From assembly GCF_040676675.1 (NCBI RefSeq), contig NZ_JBFAPK010000035.1, positions 29,293-93,292 of the forward strand: 64,000 nucleotides of DNA, read 5' to 3'. Shown here piece after piece: positions 17,686 through 23,940 of this stretch. Each line of letters opens with the position of its first letter. Within the stretch, counting starts at the first letter, position 1. The notes beneath the pieces were generated by a model. That model did no database searches and had not been told where the DNA came from. It saw only the letters and a list, made by a program, of their open reading frames with translations. The translations under genes and the position numbers were made by a program. The stretch is from JBFAPK01 sp040676675 (GTDB lineage Bacteria; Actinomycetota; Actinomycetes; Mycobacteriales; Micromonosporaceae).

Positions 17686-17712
17686 GGTCAGCGGTCCGCG
17701 GCGGAGCGGACG

Positions 17713-18198
17713 TCAGTCCATGACCCGGCGGAGGAAGGCGGCGAGGGCGGCGTCCGTACGCTCGATCTTCTCGGCCAGGGTGATGGTCTCGTCGAGGCGC
17801 CGCCCGGCGTCCTTCTTCCCCCGCAGGTAGAGCGAGCAGGCCAGGTCGGTGCAGAGGTAGGCGCCCACGGAGTCGCCCTGCCGCCCGCTCCGGCCGGCCT
17901 TGCGCGCGGTCATCAGCGAGACGCCGTCGCCGGTGTGGGTGGTCAGGCAGAGCGAGCACATGCTGCGGCGTACCCGCCCGGTCTGCGGCGCCACCCGCAG
18001 CGCCACCCCGACCAGCCCCGTGCCGGACTCGGCGACCAGGTAGGCCCGCTCCGCCGCGGCCGGGTCCCGCCAGCCGAAGAAGTCGAGGTCACCCCAGGGG
18101 CGTTCGGCCAGGTCCTTCGGTACGGCCAGCCGCCGCGCCTCGCCCTTGGTGCAGTTGACGAAGGCGGCGCGGATGGCGGGCTCGGTGAGGGGTAGCAT
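17713..18198 (-). CDS. FBP-domain (FusB/EF-G-binding type) zinc protein
   Basis: 161 aa. Start ATG at 18198 begins MLPLTEPAIRAAFVNCTKGE. The C-terminal treble-clef zinc finger is clear: CSLC then CTDLACS about 35 residues later, with the MTARKAGRSGRQGDSVG connection seen in FBP/FusB proteins. That fold binds elongation factor G and can rescue it from fusidic acid; most actinobacterial members have no tested role. It is divergent from a TetR gene, with two matching operators between them, so it is probably induced by a ligand. Confidence 0.82.
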   Translation of the reverse strand: MLPLTEPAIRAAFVNCTKGEARRLAVPKDLAERPWGDLDFFGWRDPAAAERAYLVAESGTGLVGVALRVAPQTGRVRRSMCSLCLTTHTGDGVSLMTARKAGRSGRQGDSVGAYLCTDLACSLYLRGKKDAGRRLDETITLAEKIERTDAALAAFLRRVMD

Positions 18199-18207
18199 AG
18201 GCACTAG

Positions 18208-18243
18208 CCTAAACTCTTTAGGCAGATGCCAAAATGATTTAGG
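18208..18243. promoter_or_regulatory. Two operator sites between divergent FBP and TetR genes
   Basis: Site 1 CCTAAA-CTC-TTTAGG (18208-18222, perfect) and site 2 CCAAAA-TGA-TTTAGG (18229-18243, one mismatch in the left arm) have the same 6-3-6 layout and centres 21 bp apart, two helical turns. Both lie just upstream of the two start codons. They are the only AT-rich sequence in the region. Confidence 0.78.
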
Positions 18244-18258
18244 TGTGGGGTGGGGCAC

Positions 18259-18828
18259 ATGACGCGCGCGGGCCTGAGCGCCGAGCGCCTGACCCTGGCG
18301 GCGGCGGAGCTGGCCGACCAGGTCGGCATCGAGAAGGTGACCATCACGGCGCTCGCGCGCCGCTTCGGCGTGAAGGAGGCCAGCCTCTACTCCCACATCA
18401 GGAACGCCCAGGACGTACGGGTCAGGGTGGCGCTGCTGGCCATGGCCGAGCTGGCCGACCGGGTCGCCGCCGCACTCGCCGGCCGCGCCGGCAAGGACGC
18501 CCTGGTCGCGTTCGCCAACGCGTACCGGGACTACGCGCACCAGCACCCGGGCCGGTACGCCGCGATGCGGGTGGACCTGGACCCGGAGACGGCGCTCTCC
18601 AGCGCGGGCCCCCGGCACGCGGAGATGACGCGGGCCATCCTGCGCGGCTACCGGCTCGCCGAGCCCGACCAGACCGACGCGGTACGGATGATGCACAGCA
18701 CCTTCCACGGCTACGTGAGCCTGGAGCGCGCGGGCGGCTTCCGGCACCACCCGCGCCCCGCGGACGCCTCCTGGTCCCGGACCCTGGACGCTCTCGACGC
18801 CCTGCTGCGGAACTGGCCGGCGGGCTGA
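18259..18828 (+). CDS. TetR-family transcriptional regulator
   Basis: 189 aa from ATG 18259 (GGGGTGGGG upstream; a GTG at 18250 is possible). N-terminal HTH: LTLAAAELADQVGIEKVTITALARRFGVKEASLYSHIRN. The C-terminal half resembles the WHG/TetR_C type with FANAYRDYAHQHPGRYAAM, common among actinobacterial regulators. Divergent from the FBP-type gene and very likely the protein that binds the operators at 18208-18243, controlling both itself and that gene. Confidence 0.92.
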   Translation: MTRAGLSAERLTLAAAELADQVGIEKVTITALARRFGVKEASLYSHIRNAQDVRVRVALLAMAELADRVAAALAGRAGKDALVAFANAYRDYAHQHPGRYAAMRVDLDPETALSSAGPRHAEMTRAILRGYRLAEPDQTDAVRMMHSTFHGYVSLERAGGFRHHPRPADASWSRTLDALDALLRNWPAG

Positions 18829-18832
18829 CCCA

Positions 18833-18866
18833 CCCGGTGGCGGCGGCCGGTACCGCCGCCACCGGG
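18833..18866. terminator. Bidirectional hairpin terminator
   Basis: Perfect 14-bp stem (18833-18846 with 18853-18866), 6-base loop, between the TetR gene and the convergent anti-sigma-like gene. Confidence 0.8.
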
Positions 18867-18873
18867 GGACGGC

Positions 18874-20091
18874 TCACCTGACCGTGAGCGTGGCCCTGTT
18901 GTCCCAGTCGCCGAAGTCGACGGCGACGCCGCCCTTGTCGTCGAGCGTCTGGAACGCGACGGTGCCCCTGGTCGGCGGCTCCGTACCGGTGGTGAGAATG
19001 TGGAAGGTGAGCTTGCGTTCGGTCCTCGGCGCCATCGGCGGCAGGTCGCAGTAGAGCTTCTCACCCTCCGTGCTGACCTTCTGGCAGGCGTACCAGCCGG
19101 GGCTGGCGGTGGCCTGGCCGCCTCCGGGGCTGAGCGTGAAGACGAGCCGGGGGCGTTCGGCCGTCAGCTCACCGAGGTTGTTCATGGTGACGGTGACCGC
19201 CCCGGTGCGCTGGCCGGCGTCGTCCGCCGCCCCGTAGACCAGGTCGGTCGCGGTGACGGCCAGGCTCATCCGGCGCGGGTTCTCGGGGAAGCCGCGCTCC
19301 CCCTCGGACTGGACGAACCTCTTCCCGTCCCAGGTGTAGCCGCGCCACTGGCGCAGCGTCCAGGCGACGTCCCAGCCGCCGCCCGGCGCGATGTCGCCCA
19401 GCTGCACGCGGACCAGGCCGTCGGGGCGCACCTCGACGTCGTCGAAGATCCACTCGGGCGGCCCCTGCTCGGTCCGGGTGACCCGGCCCATCGCGACGAT
19501 CCTGCCGCTCTCGTCCCGGTCGAACGCGACCACCTGCCGCGGCCCGTGGGTACCGACGACACAGTGGACGGTGGCCACCGTCTCGGTCGCCCCGTCGCGG
19601 TCGACGTCACCGTAGGCCAGGGCCACGAGGAGGTTGTCGCCGTCGCGGGCCGTCTCCTCCGTCAGCCGTACCCGGCTGTTCTCGCAGGGCGACCTGGCCG
19701 GCCAGGCGGGCAGGTCGAGCCGGGCGCCGAGCAGTTGGGCCCGGGAGATCCGGCCGTCCGGTACGCCGGGGGTGGCCGAGACGGTCGGGGTCGGGGCGGC
19801 GGTCGGGGTGGGCGCCACAGTCGGCGACGGGGTCGGCCGGCCCGTGCTGGCCGGACCGGTGGGCGGAGGGGAGTTCCGGCCCAGCGCGGCGTACCCGGCC
19901 ACCGGGGCGAGCACGAGCACCAGCGCCACGGCCAGCCCGGTGGTGATCGCGACCCGACGGCGACGGCGGACCGTGTGCCGTACCGCGTCCGGACCGGGCG
20001 GGCTCACCCGGCCGGACAGCTCCGTACGGAAGGCGACGAACGCGGCGTCCAGCGCGCCGGCGTCGTACCCGGTGTCGTTGTGGTCAGCCAT
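18874..20091 (-). CDS. Single-pass membrane protein, likely partner (anti-sigma) of the ECF sigma factor
   Basis: 405 aa. Residues 1-48 are cytoplasmic with a basic RRRRR stop-transfer, one helix at about 49-70 (VAITTGLAVALVLVLAPVAGYAAL), a Pro/Thr-rich linker (about 75-105), then a large extracellular part. That part contains GDVDRDGATE, a calcium-type DxDxDG loop, and a C-terminal beta domain ending in VAVDFGDWDNRATLTV. It overlaps the sigma-factor gene by 8 bases, the standard arrangement for a sigma/anti-sigma pair, but no zinc-binding ZAS motif is visible, so the anti-sigma role is inferred from position and topology. Confidence 0.75.
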   Translation of the reverse strand: MADHNDTGYDAGALDAAFVAFRTELSGRVSPPGPDAVRHTVRRRRRVAITTGLAVALVLVLAPVAGYAALGRNSPPPTGPASTGRPTPSPTVAPTPTAAPTPTVSATPGVPDGRISRAQLLGARLDLPAWPARSPCENSRVRLTEETARDGDNLLVALAYGDVDRDGATETVATVHCVVGTHGPRQVVAFDRDESGRIVAMGRVTRTEQGPPEWIFDDVEVRPDGLVRVQLGDIAPGGGWDVAWTLRQWRGYTWDGKRFVQSEGERGFPENPRRMSLAVTATDLVYGAADDAGQRTGAVTVTMNNLGELTAERPRLVFTLSPGGGQATASPGWYACQKVSTEGEKLYCDLPPMAPRTERKLTFHILTTGTEPPTRGTVAFQTLDDKGGVAVDFGDWDNRATLTVR

Positions 20092-20641
20092 CGTTCCGCT
20101 CCTTACGGTCGGCCAGCTCGGCGGCGAGCGCGACCCGGCCCCGGTGCAACCAGGACTTCACGGTTCCCTCCGCCACGCCCTCCTGGCGGGCGATCTCGGC
20201 GACCGCCATGTCGGCGAGGTAGTGCAGCACCACCGCGCGCCGGTGCTGCGGTGGCAGGAGCGCGAGCGCGGCGGTGAGGGCGACCCGGTCCGGGGTCGGC
20301 CCGGGAACGTGCTCCTCCCGCTGCCGGCGCAGGTAGGTCTGGGCGGTGCGCAGCCGGCGCCACCGGCTGGTGGCCAGGTTCCACGCGACCCGGCGGACCC
20401 AGGCGACCGGATCGTCGTACCGGACCACCCGGTCCCAGCGCGCGAACGCCCGGCAGAACGCCTCCTGCACCAGGTCCTGCGCCTGCCCCAGGTCTCCCGT
20501 GTAGGCGCAGAGCTGCAATGTCATGGGCCGGAAGTGGGCGTGGTAGAACGCGTCGAAGTCGATCCCCGCGGACCCGCCCGTACCGACGTCGTCGGCGGGC
20601 GTGACCGGTGGCAACGCGTCAAGGTTCAGTTCTGTCGTCAC
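20084..20641 (-). CDS. ECF sigma factor (SigE/SCO-type family)
   Basis: 185 aa from GTG 20641 (CCTCC complement gives GGAGG 11 bases upstream; a GTG at 20692 would add 17 residues of low-complexity sequence). Region 2: FDAFYHAHFRPMTLQLCAYTGD, AQDLVQEAFCRAFARWDRV, PVAWVRRVAWNLATSRWRR. Region 4: ALALLPPQHRRAVVLHYLADMAVAEIARQEGVAEGTVKSWLHRGR. It lacks the extra C-terminal domains of larger ECFs. Divergent from the peptide-ligase-protease genes starting at 20876, which it could control. Confidence 0.93.
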   Translation of the reverse strand: MTTELNLDALPPVTPADDVGTGGSAGIDFDAFYHAHFRPMTLQLCAYTGDLGQAQDLVQEAFCRAFARWDRVVRYDDPVAWVRRVAWNLATSRWRRLRTAQTYLRRQREEHVPGPTPDRVALTAALALLPPQHRRAVVLHYLADMAVAEIARQEGVAEGTVKSWLHRGRVALAAELADRKERNDG

Positions 20642-20771
20642 CGTCGGCCATCCTCCCCACCCCGGGCCCCCGCCGGGAGACGCCGTTAACACGCCCTCCG
20701 GGCCGCGCGGGTTGCGCAGCCCCCCGGCGCGGCGGCTGTCGGTTGCCCGACGCGGCGCGGCTGGCCTGGGC

Positions 20772-20810
20772 GCTTTCCGCCGGGCGGGCTACGGCGGTTA
20801 TGCGGAAAGC
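20772..20810. promoter_or_regulatory. Inverted repeat in the divergent control region
   Basis: GCTTTCCGC (20772-20780) and GCGGAAAGC (20802-20810) form perfect 9-bp arms with 21 bases between, in the 234-bp gap between the sigma-factor gene and the peptide gene. It may be a pair of operator half-sites (three helical turns apart) or an mRNA leader hairpin. Confidence 0.5.
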
Positions 20811-20875
20811 GGTTGGTAAGCGCCGGACAGCATCCTCGGTTCCAGCCAGATCCGGATCCCGGAAAGGGGACTCAC

Positions 20876-20944
20876 ATGGTCAAGCACTACATCAAGCACG
20901 CCCTCAGCACGCTCGCCGGCGCGATGTTCGTGCTCAACGGCTGA
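20876..20944 (+). CDS. 22-residue peptide gene
   Basis: Too short for usual gene finders. ATG preceded by a strong GGAAAGGGG at 6-7 bases; 22 codons, then TGA. The peptide begins MVKHYIKHAL and ends AMFVLNG: a basic first half (two Lys, two His, one Tyr) and a hydrophobic second half with a C-terminal Asn-Gly, no Cys. It is upstream of an AMP-forming ligase and a GxGD-type membrane protease homologue, with a hairpin in between. It could be the precursor of a modified peptide or signal, or an attenuator leader peptide. The good ribosome site, amphipathic make-up and context favour a real product. I recognise no family. Confidence 0.6.
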   Translation: MVKHYIKHALSTLAGAMFVLNG

Positions 20945-21028
20945 GCGACCCGCCTCGCCAGGGCAGGCGCCGGCCGGCGCGAGCCGGGGCCACACCGGCG
21001 TCTGCCCGAGGCCAGCACGTCGTTCCAC

Positions 21029-21057
21029 CCCGGAGCCGATCTCCCGCCGGCTCCGGG
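21029..21057 (+). terminator. Hairpin between peptide gene and ligase gene
   Basis: CCCGGAGCCG (21029-21038) pairs perfectly with CGGCTCCGGG (21048-21057), loop of 9. It lies in the 135-base gap after the peptide stop and before the ligase GTG. It may act as a partial terminator or RNA stabiliser that makes the peptide transcript more abundant than the enzyme transcript. Confidence 0.55.
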
Positions 21058-21079
21058 CCCTCCCGCCGGAAGGTTCCGC

Positions 21080-22540
21080 GTGTTCGCCACCGCCATCCAC
21101 CAGCTCCGGTACGCCGCCGGCCTGCTGCGCGGCGAGGAGATGCCCGTCGCGAGCCTCGCCCGACTCGCCCGTGACCTCGTCGCCACGGTCGCCGAGTTCG
21201 GCGAGCCGGGCGAGGATTCCCAACTGCTGCCGGGCCAGCAGCAGGCACCCGACCCCGAGGTCGCCCGTACGATCACCACCCGCAGCCTGCGCAAGACCGC
21301 CGGCCGGGCCGCGGCGCGTACCGCCTACTACGCGCGACTCTTCGCCGACGGCGCGCCCCCGCCGGCGGAGCTGACCCTGGAGAGCTGGACGGAGCTGCCG
21401 GTCACCCCCAAGGCCGCCCTGCGCGGCATGCCCGCCGCCTTCGTCGCCGCCGGGGTCGAGCCGGCCCTGCTGGCGCTCACCACCGGCACGACCGGCCAGC
21501 CCACCTCCGTCTGGTTCAGCCGGCGGGAACTGGAGCTGCTGACCGCGCTCAACACCATCTCGGCGGTGCTCAGCCAGCGGCTGCGGCCCGGTCACGTGGT
21601 CGCCTTCGCCGGCTCGTCCCGGGCGACCGTACCGCTGCTGGGGGTCGGCACCGCCGTACCGGCGGTCGGGGCGACGTTCGTGCAGTTCGGCACGATCGAA
21701 CCGCGGGTGGCGGTCGAGCGGCTCGCGGCCCCGCTGCCGCTGCCCGGGTCGCCCCGGCAGGTCACCCACCTGACCGCCAACACGTCCTACCTGGCCGCCC
21801 TGGTCGCGGTCGCCGAGCGGGAGGGCTGGCGCCCGGCCGACTTCGGCCTGGAGTCGATCCAGGTCGGCGGCGAGGTGCTGACCGAGGCGCTGCGCGCCCG
21901 GGCCGCCGCGGTCTTCGGTGCCGAGGTCAACATCGGCTACCTGCTCACCGAGGCGGTACCGGCCGGCGCCGCCCGCTGCACCGCCGGCCACCTGCACTAC
22001 GGCCGCGAGTTCGCGCACTTCGAGTTCCTCGACCCGGTCACGTACCGGCCCGCGGAACCGGGCGGTACCGGCATCGTGGTGATCACCCCGTTCGTCCCGT
22101 ACCGGGAGTGCACGCTGCTGCTGCGGTACGCGACCGGGGACCTGGTCCGGCTGCTCGACACCGCGCCGACCTGCGAACTGGCCGCGATCCCGGCCACCTC
22201 GGACGTCATCGGCCGGTACACCGGCGAGCTGAGCCTGCGGGTGCCGCACCGGGACGTGCTGGAGGTGCTCGACGCCGAGCCCGCCGTGCCGCTGCCGGTC
22301 CGGTACGCGCTGGTCGACCAGCGGCTCGGCCCGGTGCTGCACGTGTCGGTGGAGCGCTCCTCCCCCGCGCTGCTGGCCCGGCTGGAGGAGGCGGTCGCCG
22401 CGCGCGGGCTCGACATCTGCGGGGTCATGCTGCACGAGGACGCGGCGGACCTGCCGCGGACCCCGCCGCTCCGCGCCGACCTGACGGAACGCTCCTTCGA
22501 CCGGTACGGGGTGCGCGCACGGACACCAGCACCCGTGTGA
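21080..22540 (+). CDS. PaaK-like AMP-forming ligase (adenylating enzyme)
   Basis: 486 aa, GTG after GGAAGG. ANL-superfamily motifs of the phenylacetate-CoA ligase / F390-synthetase-like branch: LALTTGTTGQPTSV (phosphate loop), GYLLTEAVPAG (adenine/acid pocket), LLRYATGDLVRL (ribose Asp) and DVIGRYTGE. The C-terminal domain is present, but its catalytic lysine cannot be located with confidence. Enzymes of this branch activate a carboxylate as an acyl-AMP, then pass it to CoA, an amine or another acceptor. Between a tiny peptide gene and an intramembrane-protease homologue, a role in modifying that peptide (or acylating something with it) is the leading idea; metabolism of an aromatic acid is the alternative. 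Confidence 0.85.
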   Translation: MFATAIHQLRYAAGLLRGEEMPVASLARLARDLVATVAEFGEPGEDSQLLPGQQQAPDPEVARTITTRSLRKTAGRAAARTAYYARLFADGAPPPAELTLESWTELPVTPKAALRGMPAAFVAAGVEPALLALTTGTTGQPTSVWFSRRELELLTALNTISAVLSQRLRPGHVVAFAGSSRATVPLLGVGTAVPAVGATFVQFGTIEPRVAVERLAAPLPLPGSPRQVTHLTANTSYLAALVAVAEREGWRPADFGLESIQVGGEVLTEALRARAAAVFGAEVNIGYLLTEAVPAGAARCTAGHLHYGREFAHFEFLDPVTYRPAEPGGTGIVVITPFVPYRECTLLLRYATGDLVRLLDTAPTCELAAIPATSDVIGRYTGELSLRVPHRDVLEVLDAEPAVPLPVRYALVDQRLGPVLHVSVERSSPALLARLEEAVAARGLDICGVMLHEDAADLPRTPPLRADLTERSFDRYGVRARTPAPV

Positions 22541-22652
22541 GCCGCCCAGCGCCACCCCGCACCGCCCCGGTCCGCGCGCACCGCCGCGCGCGCCCACGCC
22601 CGAGACCCGGCCCCGCCCGCGACCCGGCCACCCCGGCTGAAAGGTGAACCCG

Positions 22653-23822
22653 ATGGTTCCCGCGATCGTCACGCTCAACGTCTGCGTGGCCGCGCTGGTC
22701 GGCGCCACCGTGGCCTTCGCCGGCCGCTACCGGCTGCCCCGGCCGCCGATCGGCACCTACACGTACGGCGACATGATGATCATCATCACGATGGTGGTGG
22801 TCGCCCCGCTGGCGTACCTGGCCCTGCCCGGCCCGGTGGTGGCCACGGTCTTCGGGCTGGTGCTGCTGGTCGCCGTGCAGCTGGGACTCGCGCCGCTGCT
22901 CGGCGGCCGGGTGGCGTGGCTGGTCGCGACCGGGCTCTGCCTGGTCACCGCCGCCGCCTGGCTGCTCGACCGGCCGGTACCGGTGATCCTGCTGACCGAC
23001 GCGCTGCTCGCGGTCGGGGTGATCGCGGTGGCGAGCCTCTGGGCCGGCAGCGGCATGCGCGCCGGGCACGTGGCCTTCCTGGCCGCGCTGCTCACCGCGT
23101 ACGACCTGGCCGCGACCACGCTCACCACGGTGATGACCCGCTTCTTCGAGCAGGTGCAGGGGCTGCCGTTCGCGCCGCTCTTCCTCGTCTCGCACGGCGC
23201 CGAACCCGTCGGTATCGGCCTCGGCGACCTGCTGATGCTCGCGCTCTTCCCGCTCGTCGCGCAGCGCTCGTTCGGCCGCCCGGCCGGGCTGGTGGCGGCC
23301 GTGACGGGGTGCGCGGTCACGGCCACCGTCGGGGTGCTCTTCGCGACCGGCGTACTGAGCACCGGCGTACCGCTGCTCACCGTGCTCGGGCCGCTGATCG
23401 TCGGCCAGTACGCGCTCTGGCGCGCGCTCGGCCGGCGGGAGCGGCGCAACTGGCAGTGGCAGCGGGGTCTGCCGGCCGTCGGGGCGGGCCCGGTCGGGCC
23501 CGATCCGGCGCTGGTGACGGCGCTCGGCCTGGCCGGGCCGGACGGTCCGCCCGAGGAGGAGTGGCTCGCCGTGCACGAGGGACGGATCGTCGGCGCGGGC
23601 GCCTCGCCGGGTCTGGCTCGGCGCGCCGCCCGCGAGGGCGGATGCGCGGCGGTTCCGCTGGTCCGCCGCGCGACCGGCCTCGACCCGACCACGCCCAGCG
23701 CCGGCACGGAGGCACCCGGCCTCGACCCGACCACGCCCAGCGCCGGCACGGAGGCACCCGGCCTCGACCCGGCCAGGACCGACCGCGCCGGGGCCGCCCG
23801 GCCGGCGGCGCGGAACCGCTGA
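22653..23822 (+). CDS. Nine-TM membrane protein with YD and GxGD motifs (presenilin/SPP-like)
   Basis: 389 aa; ATG 22653 chosen for AAAGGTGA five bases upstream (GTG 22644 possible). I count nine hydrophobic segments in residues 1-260. Segment 6 carries LLTAYDLAATT (Y150-D151), segment 7 begins GIGLGDLLM (G189-L190-G191-D192) and segment 9 begins VPLLTVLGPL (P240-L241-L242). This order, YD in TM6, GxGD in TM7, P-x-L in TM9, is that of presenilin and signal-peptide-peptidase aspartyl proteases. A cytoplasmic tail of about 125 residues follows, with two 14-residue repeats (GLDPTTPSAGTEAP). Known family knowledge: such enzymes cut transmembrane helices. Overall sequence similarity to presenilins could not be tested. 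Confidence 0.75.
   Translation: MVPAIVTLNVCVAALVGATVAFAGRYRLPRPPIGTYTYGDMMIIITMVVVAPLAYLALPGPVVATVFGLVLLVAVQLGLAPLLGGRVAWLVATGLCLVTAAAWLLDRPVPVILLTDALLAVGVIAVASLWAGSGMRAGHVAFLAALLTAYDLAATTLTTVMTRFFEQVQGLPFAPLFLVSHGAEPVGIGLGDLLMLALFPLVAQRSFGRPAGLVAAVTGCAVTATVGVLFATGVLSTGVPLLTVLGPLIVGQYALWRALGRRERRNWQWQRGLPAVGAGPVGPDPALVTALGLAGPDGPPEEEWLAVHEGRIVGAGASPGLARRAAREGGCAAVPLVRRATGLDPTTPSAGTEAPGLDPTTPSAGTEAPGLDPARTDRAGAARPAARNR
23676..23759. repeat. Two perfect 42-bp tandem repeats in coding sequence
   Basis: Encodes GLDPTTPSAGTEAP twice in the C-terminal tail of the GxGD-type protein; a third copy starts at 23760 and decays after 12 bases. Copy number may vary between strains. Confidence 0.95.
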
Positions 23823-23878
23823 CCGGGCCCGCCGTGCCGTCCGATACGAACCGGGGGCGGACGGCGCGGCGGGTCCGG
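23823..23878. terminator. Long hairpin terminator between convergent genes
   Basis: 21-bp stem (23823-23843 with 23858-23878) with two G-U-type mismatches and a 14-base loop, separating the peptide-ligase-protease unit from the convergent SARP gene. Confidence 0.75.
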
Positions 23879-23940
23879 CAGCGGAACCAACCGTCGAGGG
23901 CCGTCCGGATCGGCCAGCGCCGCGCCGACCGCACCGCCCG

